Below are positions 1-10,200 of a DNA stretch of 31,958 nucleotides, in pieces. Within the stretch, counting starts at the first letter, position 1. Each line of letters opens with the position of its first letter. A model generated the notes under the pieces. The model was given only the letters and a program-made list of their open reading frames with translations. It ran no database searches and was not told the origin of the DNA. This DNA is from Sperchopsis tessellata (lineage: Eukaryota > Arthropoda > Insecta > Coleoptera > Hydrophilidae). The stretch spans positions 1-31,958 of the forward strand of contig JAWQRN010000298.1 of the NCBI GenBank assembly GCA_033557685.1. Reading direction: 5' to 3'. The position numbers and the translations under genes are program-made.

Positions 1-1680
1 TTCATTTCTGTATTTAATATATCGACTTGGCCGGTTTGCTTGATATTTGATTTTCATCAAATATTAAAATTACACATAGATAAAATATATTTTTTTTACA
101 TTTCCAATTATTTAACACTACCATCCACCACGTTATTTATACTTTACGTGATGTTGACTAATGTAAAAAAAATAAAGTAAAATTTGGTCACCTTTTTATT
201 ATGGGCATCAATTGTATTAAGTAAAATGCCACGATAGGTTACCTACTGATTCAGAGACCAAAGAAGAGAAAAAAAGAGTGAATTGATCACTTCCTAAGGT
301 TATATTGGGGCAATGCAACTTAAAACCTTGACGTATAGTTTCCCGAAATAAAATATCAAAAATTAAAGCATATAGTTCCGCTCAATTTTCAAGATCCAGA
401 AAACTGCTATTACGTCGTAGAATAGGTTGCAGAATATTGAGGATGAAAAGAGGATCTTGATATTTGTAATATTTGCTGTAAACATATAAAGATACAGAAT
501 CTAAAATTAATTTAAAATTAACTGTTAACTTTTGGAAAGCATTGCAAACTCCATATCTTCCAGAGTCATTCACTAGCCTAGGATGGTCAAAAGTTTGAAT
601 TATCTGCAAACTAATGGCATTTTTGTTACAAAGAAATGGTAATTCTGGATTTTAATTCATGCTTAGAACCTTTTGATCATTTTGATGTATGTTGACTATA
701 ATATATTCTAGAGCATGTGCAGCTTCTGCTTTCCCAACTCTTGAAATTATTGGCACATATATCGATTGTTTTCAATTGTGTCTCCATAGAAAAATAGCCC
801 AAGTTGTTTATTCGTAGAAAAATTCACCATGAGGCTATACTCAAATTGTGTGTGATTTTGTAACTTAAATATATTCGTTAATTATGTTATGGACACAGTT
901 AAAAAATGCTATTTAAACTTAGTAGATTCATCAGCAGTAAATTTAAGTATTTTATAATTATTACCTGCCATATATTACAGAACGCTAGGAATAGATCTGT
1001 TAATGTGTTGTAGAACTATCTTAATATAATGTATCTCAGTGTGATAGTAAATAAAGATTTCTAGAAAGCCGAGCTACCCAAGTTACGTTGCTGTGCCTAG
1101 TCCGGAATAGATGTCGCTAGCACTAGCTTCAATTGATTAAACTTAAAAACACGTAATTGGAAATTTTCATAATGGATGCAAAATATCTCCGAAAGCTTTA
1201 TAATTCAAAATCAAAATACAAATGTAAAGAAAGGTCGGAGAACCAGTATTTCAATAACATAGAAATAAATAATGTACTAGTTTTGTACAACTAACGTAAT
1301 ATCATAACATTATATTTTAACGTTATAACATAAAAATCAAATATTAAGTGCCTAGCAAAACGACTTTCTAACAAAATGTCAAATAAGATTATGAAAGCTT
1401 CTCACTACATGGAATGAAATTAATAAAAACTCCAGAAAAAAATTAGCTAAATTTAATATTAAAAAAACTTATTCACATGCAAAAAATAGCGATATTTTAT
1501 CAATCTGGCGATGGATATCAATCTTTTAACAGGATATTAGCAAAATTGTAGAAAGTGGCACTTATTTCATATAAGTTTACAAAAATTTCAAAATTAAACT
1601 ACTAAATTCATTCTAACCCATCACTTTACTGCAGTACCTTTAAACTCATAACAGCAGAGGCAACAAACGCGCATGTGGAA
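1..1680. other. AT-rich DNA without a recognised gene
   Basis: No reading frame here resembles a protein family I know, and no terminal repeat or microsatellite is obvious. Short open frames are interrupted within about 75 codons and have the composition expected of AT-rich noncoding DNA. It is the left flank of the LINE relic that begins near 1690. Confidence 0.6.
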
Positions 1681-1689
1681 TAATCAGAA

Positions 1690-3440
1690 TTCCACATAAC
1701 AGAAAACAAACCCACTGGTAGAATGAAAAAGTTAAAGAAGAAATACAGAGATGAAACAAAAATGAAAGAAGTTTCTAAACACGAAGAAATAAGGCTTACA
1801 AAAGACTAAAAAAAACAAAAGAAGTGATAAAGAAGTCAAAGGAGAGGACATGGGAAGATTTTAGAAACACACTAGAGGTAAACTTCAAGGGATATCAAAA
1901 TTCTACAGAACACTTATAAGCTGCACAAGTAAGAACAAAAAACCTTGAGACAGTTAAAGAACAAACAGGGAAGGATAGTAAGGACAAATTATGAAATAAT
2001 GAGGACATGGAAGGAGCATTTCGATGAATTATTAGAAGAAAATCAGACTACTAAAGAAGATGCAAAAAACAAGAATCTTGAGCTGGAGAACGCAACAGTA
2101 AGCAAAAAGGCAGAAATTATTACAGAAGATGAAATGAAATTCGTACTCAAAAGGCTAAAAAACGGCAAAGCACAAGGACAAAATAAAATCAGAGCAGTTA
2201 AAATGAAAGGGAGACAGCAGTAACTGCAAAAATTATAGAGGATTATCTTTAATATGTATGATTGCGAAAATATATGAGGCAATAATTGAAGAAACACTTA
2301 CTACGCAGTGGAAGCAAAAATAGAATGGGCTCAAAGCTGTTTTAGTAAGGGAGGTTCAACTCAGGATCAAATTTTCACAATAAGGAAACTAATAGTATAA
2401 ATATTGATAGCAAACTATTCATGATATTCAAAGATCACGAGAAGGCATTCACCGCGGGAAAAGATGTGTAAAATACGGGAGGAAAGAAAAATAAGTAGGC
2501 AACTACTGAAAGCAATGGAAAGAGTATAAAATAGGATATCTAAGTTCATAAGAACAGGGAATGAAACATCAAAAAAGTTGAGAAGAGAAGCACTAAGCCC
2601 CCTGCTATCTATAGTGCTCCTGAACAGCATTGTGAAGACGATAAAAGATAAAGGCCGAAACAAAAAAATGGAGGTAGGATAACATAATCTAATAAGAACA
2701 ACAATAGCAGAATATGCTTTTGATCTTACAGTACTGACAAAGAGTGCGGAAGAACTACAACACAACATACATGTATGGAATGAGAAATTAAGCAAGCAAG
2801 GCGTGCCTAAAAATGTAAAAATCATGGTGACAGCTAGAGAAGACGTAGCAACAGACATAAAGATAAACAGATAAGAGTAATTGAACAGGTCGAATCATTT
2901 AAATACTTGAGCTCAATCTTAAACATAAAGGGTAGCTTGTAGGACGAAATAATTAATAGAATACAGGCAATTACCATACTGTAAACAAGATAATTCTCAG
3001 AAACGCGCATGTATCGAAAAATACCAAAATGACATTGCACAAAACGATATACATGGGGTTCAGACAAATGAAGCTGAATCATAGATTAAAAAGTAAAATA
3101 TAGGCAGCAGAAATGAAATACACAAGGAAGGTGAAGGGAGGTACAAGGTTAGATAAAATGAGAAATGGTCAGATAATAACATAGCTGCAAACGGAAAGAA
3201 TACTAAATACTATAGAAAAGAAGCAACTGGAAAGTTATGGACACCTAATAAGAATGCCAGTGGATAGGCAAACGAAAATAGTATAGAGAACAAGAATAAT
3301 AAGAAAGAAAAAAAGAGGAAGACATGGGAGACCAAATACTAAGTAGAAACAAAATTGGATTCCAAGAAGCAAGGGAAAATGCGAGGTACAGGAAATGTTC
3401 AGTCGTCTCTAGTGAAAAATATCCCAGAAGTGATTCTTCC
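1690..3440 (+). pseudogene. Non-LTR retrotransposon (LINE) reverse transcriptase relic, clade unresolved
   Basis: Translating in shifting frames gives an ordered LINE ORF2 tail. First comes a linker with KERTWEDF and IMRTWKEHFDELLEEN (open at 1945-2223). The RT palm follows, with LKNGKAQGQNKI and NCKNYRGLSL (2222-2250), then the fingers motif CFSKGGSTQDQIFTIRKL (about 2340-2395). The catalytic box reads YAFDLTVLTKSAEEL (about 2710-2750) where an active enzyme has YADD. The thumb and C-terminal region follow with GTRLDKMRN, KKQLESYGHLIRMPVDRQTK and a basic KKKRGR tail ending near 3440. At least ten stops and frameshifts make it dead. No endonuclease domain is visible upstream, so the copy is 5'-truncated, as is usual for LINEs. 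Overall layout is like RTE/BovB-type or related insect LINEs; the clade is inferred, the RT assignment is secure. Confidence 0.88.
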
Positions 3441-3465
3441 AGTATAACGCAAGAATTGCTTTACG

Positions 3466-4250
3466 TCACCATCCACACCTATGCCAGGCCATTGTGAAAC
3501 CTAACGGCTTCCAAAAAGGCGGTGAGTTAGCATCCGTCTTGATTCATTAATTCAGTCGATATTCAGCCAGCGTTCATTCAGTTTATGTTGAGCCAGCAAG
3601 AGGTTAGTCTTGAAAAGGTAATCAATCGTAAAGCGTAATTCAGTTTCTATCTGAACGACTCTATAATTTGACCCCAACGTTTTTTATAATCGGACGAAGG
3701 TTAGACACTTACAAGAAGACACTTAACTTATCAGTAAACCATACTAACTCCGATTGAGGTTTCACACCAGTTGATGTATACCCACGTGGGCATGTGTTGT
3801 ATATACACAGTGTGTCTCTTGTGCTTGGTTTCGTATAGATGTTTTGACCACGTATCCTCTTCCTCTGTATTCTACATCCATATCCTATAGTCCTATATTT
3901 TCTTCGCGTCCAAAGACGGAAGCGGCCAGGGACAACCACAAGGTAGCTATGAAAGTAGTAATTTGGTAGAACTATTGTACTATTTCTAAAGCATCTATTG
4001 TCCCTCTGTTATTTTGTTATATATAGATACATGTATTGTTAAATCTTCTAAATAGACCAACGAGCTAGAAATACACGTTCACTTCAATAAACAATTTACG
4101 TCCGTTCTAAACAAGGCATACAAAAGGTCCATAGAAATAATTTAATCATTTAGCTCTTCCACAAATAAACTATTCGAATAAACAATTTTGGATCCGATTT
4201 ACTAATACACACATTTCGATCCTATCGAGAACATATTCCCCCAACAAACA
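3466..4250 (+). mobile_element. LTR retrotransposon long terminal repeat, copy A
   Basis: This stretch is repeated, diverged, at 12780-13190 (same strand) and 6150-6800 (inverted). Shared blocks include CACCTATGC near 3476, AAACCTAAC near 3498, GAGTTAGCATC near 3523, ACTCCGATTGA near 3747, CCAAAGACGGAAGC near 3909, AAGGTAGCTATGAAA near 3940, GATACATGTATTGTT near 4026 and GAGCTAGAAATAC near 4062. The 3' edge is inferred at the ACA of 4248-4250, because a TGG-initiated primer-binding-like site follows at once. The 5' edge is where similarity to copy C begins. Length near 785 bp suits a Ty3/gypsy or BEL LTR. No matching downstream LTR in the same orientation lies at a distance expected of an intact element. 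Confidence 0.7.
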
Positions 4251-4370
4251 TTTTGGTCCCATCGAGACTAGATTGCATTTCTAACCAACAGGAAGGAATG
4301 GAAGAAATTATTAAAGTATTAGAGTAAAGACAGGAAAATGATCTAAAAGAATCTTACAACCACACATGAT
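4251..4370 (+). pseudogene. Primer-binding-like site and gag-like start of the LTR element
   Basis: TGGTCCCATCGAG at 4254-4266 immediately follows the LTR and has the 5'-TGG expected of a site complementary to a tRNA 3' CCA end. It is preserved as TGGTCCCACGAG in copy B (13173 region), and as an altered version in inverted copy C. An ATG at 4298 opens MEEIIKVLE, then a stop, then RQENDLKESYNHT and another stop. This charged, helical start resembles the beginning of gypsy-type gag. Homology is lost beyond about 4370. The tRNA is not identified. Confidence 0.45.
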
Positions 4371-5860
4371 CATATAGTAATTTCGCTAGACGTAAAATCT
4401 GTATACAATAATTATTGACAAAATAACAGAAGAACATAAAATAATACACGGACATTTCCATTCACGTCTTTCTGCAAGCTACAATATTATACCTAAATTG
4501 TACATATTCTCAATACGAATCAAAATTGTATCAAAAAATTTTTGGATATGTAATGGGTGCTACCATTTTTGAGGCTCTTAACTATGGCGTGATTTTCTTT
4601 AAAAGTTTAATTTGTCCTATACACGCACAATACTTCACATGAAGTAATTCAAAGGACCAAACTTCATTAAAACATAAAAAAAGATTAAACCAATCGCACG
4701 ATGAAACAGGGTTTGTTATAATTACGTCAATAAATATATCAAGCTGATTGAAAGTAAAATCTCAAAGTAGCCTCGTTTAATTTTGTAAGACAGAGACAGG
4801 CAGAGGCAATTGGTTAAAAAGCACACCAACTGCATGTCTATATGAGCATCCTTGAGAGGAGACTCGAACCCTCCCCTAGACTACTGCTGACTTGACGGAA
4901 TACCATGTTGAAACGTGCTGAAATTGCGACTAAAAAAGCCTGACCTGAACCTTACTTAATTAGTTCATCCTAGCGTGCACCATCTCTGAACTTTTCGCTG
5001 TTTGAGGGATAAATTATATTTTTTAACATTTCACAATTAAAACATTTGTTAGTAACACACTGCATGATAATTAAATAGGCCACTGTTATGTGAACGAGGT
5101 GTACCTACCACGGAAAGTCAATTACTACAATTTCTTATGATGTTTCTCAAGTCTAAAATTAATATGTAGCTTGAAATAGAGCTGCATAGGAATATTTTGT
5201 TGTTTCGTTGTGCAAATTTATGAATTAAAGAAGTCAAACAAACTTGTTCTGTATAAAAATATTTATTACATTCTACCAGACATTGTCAACGTTTGTGAGC
5301 TTGAGGGCTTTGTAATTTTAATTAAATTAACAATTAACTGTGTACTCGTTCTTTACTTTTTGTATTTACTTCATTAAAATTAATATAATTTACAATTTGA
5401 AAAATATTATTTTAATCCCATGCTCTACGCCTTAGCATTCCAGATTCCATTTGAACAACACACTATACTAATAACACCACTAAGTAGCAGCTTTTTCTCC
5501 AAATCAAACTAATTACTACCGAGTCACATTCTGCTGCTGACTGTCTTCTAAGTGTTCGTCACTTGAGGTTACAGAGCTAAGATGTTGCATAATGCGAAAA
5601 TACTCAAAGCGTACTATGTATATCTTGCTTTGTTCGCGAACGGAAGTACTTGGCAATAAGATCTACCCGAATATATAGATCTCTCGCCTGCTGAAACATT
5701 TTGCGTGTATATAACAATTTTTGACAAAGATTATGTATTCTGGAATAATCCTCCTAAGCAGGCTCTTCCTTAATCCTTTTCACACGGACATAAACCGCTA
5801 TGTATATATGTAGACTTCCACGGTCACAGTAGATATCTTCAGGTTTCCGAAAGAGAAGAG
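4371..5860. other. AT-rich spacer, possible decayed retroelement interior
   Basis: No gag, protease, RT or integrase motif is legible here, although the position directly after the LTR and primer site would be the element interior. The one notable site is a tRNA-like B-box on the minus strand (listed separately at 4800-4890). Confidence 0.5.
4800..4890 (-). repeat. Possible tRNA-derived SINE fragment (B-box only)
   Basis: On the minus strand the sequence reads GGGAGGGTTCGAGTCTCC around 4858-4875. This contains a good RNA polymerase III B-box (GTTCGAGTC) flanked by partly complementary bases like a T-arm. A convincing A-box 35-50 bases upstream is not seen and no cloverleaf can be drawn, so it is not a tRNA gene. 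A degenerate tRNA-derived SINE or a chance B-box are the alternatives. Confidence 0.28.
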
Positions 5861-5861
5861 T

Positions 5862-6112
5862 GTTCGTCCACGGTTGCAGGGGACATTGTCAAGACATAGC
5901 TTTTAAAAGTGCTAGGTATAGATAGCTATATGCTCTTAAAAATGCTGTTTGTATATTGCCATGTAGCTCTAAAAAGTGCTAAGTATAGACTGATATGCAG
6001 CTTGTTACGCATATACTACGACTAACACTTTTAAGATTTACATGTCAGTCTATACTTAGCACTTTTCAGAGCAACAAATCTTAATGACTTCTCCTGCCAC
6101 GGTGGACGAAAC
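5862..6112. mobile_element. Fold-back element built from inverted 33-bp sub-repeats
   Basis: A near-perfect inverted repeat pairs 5966-5997 with 6041-6072 (30 of 32 bases), leaving a 43-nt loop. A related unit in direct orientation lies at about 5900-5931, a weaker one at 5930-5962, and a weaker inverted one fills the loop at about 6018-6040. The common core is AAAAGTGCTAAGTATAGACT. Outside these, a second pair of arms (5862-5892 and 6080-6111) shares GTCCAC..GCAGG. The outer arms carry GGACGAAAC-type sequence, discussed under findings. No coding sequence is present. It abuts inverted LTR copy C. Confidence 0.72.
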
Positions 6113-6149
6113 GTCAGCAAAAATAGAAATCAACATACGGTTTGTATAT

Positions 6150-6800
6150 TAGGAATGCAATCTGGTCTCGATAGGTTCCAAGTGTAAATTCGATAGGATC
6201 GACATTTTTAATAGCTAAAAACGAATTGTTTAAATTAATAAACCTAGCTGATGCGGCTGGAAGAGCTAAATGTGTGTATGCAGAGAAAGTGAATGTCTCG
6301 CATAAGACGGACGTTTATTTAGTGAAGTGACCTGTATTTCTAGCTCATTGATCTTTTTGAAGAACAATACATGTAGCTAATATATAAAAAGGACAATAAA
6401 TGTGCTTTAGAAACAGTATAATATTTCTACCAAATGACAAATTTTATGGCTACCTTGTATCTGCTCCTGGCTGGTTCCGTCTCTGGAAGCGATGAAATAT
6501 AAGAATATACTTCATCGGGTTGTGGATTATAAAGAATTTAGATCGTCTCCTGCTTCTGCAGAAATTGTCAAAACAAGTACATGAACCAAAGCACATAAGA
6601 AACAAAAATCGTCTATACAATTCTTCGTCATATAGAAAAGGCTAAAGAGGGTGAAAATACAGACTCGTTGCTTTAGATCGACTGGTTCAGATAAGACCTA
6701 ATTGACGCTTCAAAAGTCTAACTGATGCTAACTCGCAGCCATGTTGGAAGCTTTGTGAAGCTGTTAGGTTTAAAAATGACCTAGCATAGGTGGGGATGAC
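6150..6800 (-). mobile_element. LTR retrotransposon long terminal repeat, copy C (inverted)
   Basis: Read on the minus strand this repeats copy A (3466-4290). It begins with CACCTATGCTAGGTCA at the high-coordinate end, then GAGTTAGCATCAGTT, TTATAATCCACAACCCGA, CCAGAGACGGAAC, ACAAGGTAGCCAT and GAGCTAGAAATAC. It ends with the internal junction CCTATCGAGACCAGATTGCA near 6160-6180. A few bases of element interior are therefore included before it is cut off by the fold-back element at 5862-6112. No coding region survives. It is independent of copy A rather than its partner, because LTR pairs lie in direct orientation. Confidence 0.68.
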
Positions 6801-7261
6801 CTTTCACCACTGAGGGCTAAACACGGTTATCTCCCGAAAAACCTGAATATAGTAAGGCTTTGTTATCTAAAGCCCTGAGACATATGTCTAATATATCTTA
6901 TGTATGTGTATCAGACGTATTAATAATCTCAAAACGTCACATCATATAGCCATATATCGAAACCATCTTGTATCCCTACTATACAAAATTCTGTAATCAG
7001 GTAAACCATCTTACGTACCAGTCATGGATTACACAAGAGACGTACTGGCCTATGCTGTTCACTGTTCCCACACACCGAACGAATTTTGGTGATTGATGAA
7101 TGACTTAACGGACGATATTTGACGATATATATCATTGACTACATTCCAAATCTGAGTTGAGAGTCATTACTTTAACCAACAGTGTTGAAATTACTCCCTT
7201 TCTATAATTCGTTTACCATCATATAAGAGCAAGACGTACAAATGAATGATACAATGGTATA

Positions 7262-7643
7262 TTGGAAAATCAATTCAGATGTTTGCTAAAACATCGTGTT
7301 TTACATTATTTTCTACATTCACCTGGTAAAATAACACATTTTTTACATAGTATGTACGTAAAACACAGCCTACCTGAACCAGATGATTTGGATGTTAACT
7401 TTGATTATGGAATGAATATAAATGATAACGTTCGAGTTGAACACATTTTACCAATTGAGAAATTGTAGACTCCTAAAGCAAAACAGGCGAATAACCTAAG
7501 TAAATTTACGCAAATACCTAATACTAACTCAAAAGTAGTAATTATGCAGTTATGCACTTCTTACATAGGAAAGCAGTGTATGAGCTGCAATATCTCCATA
7601 CCATGGACCAATTATTTAATTAAAAAACAATATATGAAATAAA
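7262..7643 (+). pseudogene. Unidentified open frame with one in-frame stop
   Basis: One frame stays open from 7262 to 7643 except for a TAG at 7466-7468. The first part includes LPEPDDLDVNFDYGMNIND and RVEHILPIEKL. After the stop it continues SKFTQIPNTNSKVV and GKQCMSCNISIP. The even use of acidic and polar residues looks more like coding sequence than the AT-rich surroundings, but I recognise no family. It could be a decayed host exon, a mobile-element fragment or chance. It lies just left of similarly exon-like minus-strand frames. Confidence 0.25.
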
Positions 7644-7715
7644 TTGTTAATATATAATTGTTTAATAAAAATTGTATCTACATTATACTTTAATGAATCA
7701 TAGAGATATTGTTAA

Positions 7716-7888
7716 TTAATATTTTATAATCCTGATAATTAATTGAGAGATGTAGCTATCGACATCATTGCTTGAACACCTCTCTGCATCAAATGCAGCT
7801 TGCGGGTCAAATAATTTTACCTCAAAGTCCCTTCTCAATTCAATAACTTTATCCACTACTGTCTCACAAATTTATCTTTTTCTGGATC
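7716..7888 (-). pseudogene. Exon-like fragment with preceding splice-acceptor pattern
   Basis: On the minus strand a pyrimidine-rich stretch ending TTTTAGTTTCAG lies just before 7888, the form of a 3' splice site. About 25 bases in, a frame opens: ETVVDKVIELRRDFEVKL, FDPQAAFDAERCSSND, VDSYISQLII, stopping at 7716-7718. Joining it to the donor at 8088-8089 in the observed phase brings in a TAA after five codons. The structure, if real, is therefore broken. No family recognised. Confidence 0.28.
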
Positions 7889-8089
7889 CTGAAACTAAAA
7901 TTGTGAAGTGAGCAAAAGTTTCTAACTAAAATATATTATAATGTCGATTAATGTGATTTATTAAACTAAATAATACAAAATGTTGAATATGTTTCTGAGA
8001 ATTTGTGATCACAAAAGTTTTTATCCACCATCTAAGGTAAAACTTATTTGTAAATGAGATTTGCTTTTCAGAAAGCCCAATATATTTAC

Positions 8090-8225
8090 CTGTTTGTGTG
8101 ATACACGAACATATCCCTTCAATGTTAGGTTCTGGGTTACTTTCAACTTGATCCAATGAAACATAGACTTCAGCCCTTACGGTATTTGGATCCGGAATAT
8201 TTTCAGAAATGGTTGAAATCAAAGT
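8090..8225 (-). pseudogene. Exon-like fragment with following splice-donor pattern
   Basis: The minus-strand frame reads TISENIPDPNTVRAEVYVSL, DQVESNPEPNIEGICS, CITQTG. It meets CAG|GTAAAT, a good 5' splice site with its GT at 8088-8089. The candidate intron to 7889 would be 201 bp. The frame itself stays open through the donor to 7926, so the splice is not proven. The protein is rich in Asn, Pro and acidic residues and matches nothing I know. A LINE 3' tail begins directly to its right. Confidence 0.28.
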
Positions 8226-8239
8226 GGAAAAAATTATTA

Positions 8240-8290
8240 AATTTTATAATTTTCTAGGCCTGTAAGGCATGAAATAAATATATACATACA
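8240..8290 (+). mobile_element. 3'-end fragment of an R1-like LINE with short tail repeat
   Basis: TTCTAGGCCTGTAAGGCATG followed by AAATAAA and TATACATACATAC matches the 3' end of the longer LINE fragment at 9285-9325 (TGCTAGGTCTTGAAGGCATG, CAATAAA). This is what an extremely 5'-truncated retrotransposition event leaves. The two tails lie about 1 kb apart in the same orientation. Confidence 0.5.
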
Positions 8291-8409
8291 TACAAAACAA
8301 TTAAATTGTAAAACGTTTCATAGACAATATTTTACTGCAAATAATAACATTTCATAACTTGTCGATATTTATAATAGCTGTGTATTTGTAATCATTTTAT
8401 TATCTGTAT

Positions 8410-9325
8410 GAATGAAAACCTAGTTGGAGAATAGGGCAAGGAATCTTTGTGGAAGACTACAGGATGAGCGTAAAGATGTTCGACAGCCTAATAAAGAGTA
8501 TATTTATATAAGGAGCTGAGATTTGGAGCTAGCAGGAACAAGGGGAGATAGAGGAACTGCATGCAAGGTGTTTGAGGTGGATTCTGAAATTGGATAGGTG
8601 CACACCAAAGTATATAATCTTGGAGGAAACTAAAAGAGAGAAAATGTGGTTAGAAGCAGGGAGGAGAGCTATAAGATATGAGAAAAAGATCAGGTCAAAT
8701 ATGGATAATATCGTATTCCAGGAATACTGGAAGGAAATGCAAAGAATTATTCGTACGAGATGTCGTAACAAAAGAAAGCATTACTATGAGAAAAATGAGT
8801 ATTTTCCAGAAAAGATAGAAACAAGAAGAGTCCCGGAACGGGAGATAGTAGCGGTAGTGGTGGAGAGAGATAGACATATACAGAAGCAAGAACAATGCAA
8901 CAACATGCAGAAGAGCAATTATAACAAAAAAATATAGGCAGCTGGTAACGGTGGAAAGATCACGATATTTGGTGTGTAGAGGCTTCGGGGATAGCCAGAG
9001 TGTAGCAGCGAGATTCAAGTTCGGTAATGAGAAGTTAGTGAATAGATACTGGATGAGACGAGAAGATGGTTTGTGTAGGATCTGAGGGAGAAGAGGAAGA
9101 GACTATAGATCACATGATATTGAGATGTGAAGGACTAAACAGAGTGAACAAAAGGGAAGAAGAAATTTTGGAAGACACTAGAGCAGGATATAGTTGGATG
9201 AGGGCAGTGATTGATAGAAGAAGAGAGGAGAGATAGGATATCAGTGAAATGAAGATTTTATACATTAGGCTAAGTTATAGATTGGTAATTTGCTAGGTCT
9301 TGAAGGCATGCAATAAACCTAGCTG
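8410..9325 (+). pseudogene. R1-like LINE, C-terminal RT region and 3' UTR
   Basis: The start reads VKMFDSLIKSIFI and GAEIWS, the end of the RT thumb. Then comes an open stretch of 121 codons (8572-8937) with RWILKLDRCTPKYIILEETK, REKMWLEAGRRAIRYEKKIR and EYWKEMQRIIR. Downstream, frameshifted, are RFKFGNEKLVNRYWMRREDG and LCRI, the start of the usual C-terminal Cys-rich zinc knuckle (second Cys lost in TGA). This order (thumb, RW-x-L-x-D-x-x-TP, arginine-rich helix, Cys motif) is typical of R1/Kiri-type LINEs abundant in insects. The copy is heavily 5'-truncated: palm and endonuclease are absent. The end carries GGCATGCAATAAA. Confidence 0.82.
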
Positions 9326-9782
9326 CAAAATTTAACAAGTTTCTAGAACTAATAATCATACTTACATTTGTGTTGGGCCCGTACTGCCTTCATTCCAAAT
9401 ATGGACGAGTTCTCTATAATAAGATACTATTATCTCCTTCAGAGTGTTTATTATTTCAGTCCCAGTACCTGTCTTTAAAGAGGATACATTGTTTTTCATA
9501 GTTTATCTATACGTAGTACCTTAACTTTGAAAATTATGTAATATTACATGTCAACTTACTCTTCTCCATCAGGTGTCGCTTTTATTTGCTCCTCCAAGTG
9601 AATTTTATTATAGCGATGTTTTCTCAACTATACTCAGCTCCAAAATTATTTTGAAAAATGTTTTATTTTTAATTATCCCTACAAATTTTACATTATGATT
9701 ATAAATTACACTGGTCTGCGACATTTTCGAGGTCAAGATTTTTATATCTGTTCTTTTATATTTAGTACATGCTGAATTCAAA

Positions 9783-9920
9783 AATATAACCCATTTTGGT
9801 TAATCATGTCTGGTTTTTTTTTTTCTACCTCGATTTTAGAAAGTAGGAATTACTGAAATACATCAGAAAATGGTTATGAAACTATGATGTGTATTGTCAC
9901 AAAGAAGACTTACATTCACA
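9783..9920. repeat. Left terminal inverted repeat of the 9783-11518 element
   Basis: It starts AATATAACCCATTTTG and continues with blocks TACCTCGATTTTAGAAA (about 9827-9842) and GGTTATGAAACTATGATGT (about 9872-9890), then TTGTCA. The same blocks occur in the same order, reverse-complemented, at 11518 back to about 11390. Roughly 130 bases can be aligned, with short indels. No clear target-site duplication is visible at the outer edges. Confidence 0.75.
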
Positions 9921-10033
9921 TCAGATGTACATTAAATATATGATATAGTACATAAATACAGTTAATATTGAAGACACGGCATTTTCAGGAAGTTTAGTTT
10001 ATGTTTGAGACCTAGAAAAGGTATTACAAAATC

Positions 10034-10156
10034 ATGCTTGAGGCACCGGTGGCCGGTGCTAAGATAGAACTGGAAACTCTGCCAGTGCCTCACGGACCAG
10101 GTATTCCGATCCCAACACCGCCCGATAAGATGAAGGAATACATGGCATTGACATAA
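10034..10156 (+). other. GC-rich 40-codon open frame with palindrome, 5' part of the TIR element
   Basis: An ATG at 10034 opens a 40-codon frame: MLEAPVAGAKIELETLPVPH, GPGIPIPTPPDKMKEYMALT, stop at 10154-10156. It is proline-rich and clearly more GC-rich than its surroundings. A perfect 7-bp hairpin GCACCGG-TGG-CCGGTGC spans 10043-10059. The complementary strand is open too (9962-10165), so coding cannot be decided from composition. It may be a remnant of the element's 5' exon or leader. Confidence 0.25.
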
Positions 10157-10200
10157 ATAATCCAAATAAAACTACTTGAGCGATATGTCAATCAAAACCC

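Noticed and set aside
2415..2858. 147-codon open frame on the minus strand
   Set aside because: It overlies the plus-strand LINE RT relic whose motifs (YAFD, AEELQ) are in order; the hydrophobic translation is the antisense shadow.
4880..4920. CTGACTTGACGG ... TTGAAACG as another hammerhead-like site
   Set aside because: First core strand does not fit CUGANGA and no helix II can be drawn.
3466..6800. LTR copies A and C as the two ends of one element
   Set aside because: They are in inverted orientation; LTRs of one element are direct repeats, and no gag-pol is legible between them.
7024..7090. VMDYTRDVLAYAVHCSHTPN-like frame that could suggest a Tudor-domain strand
   Set aside because: Too short, ends in a stop after EFW, and no second motif supports it.
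8695..9018. 107-codon minus-strand frame
   Set aside because: Antisense of the R1-like LINE C-terminal region.
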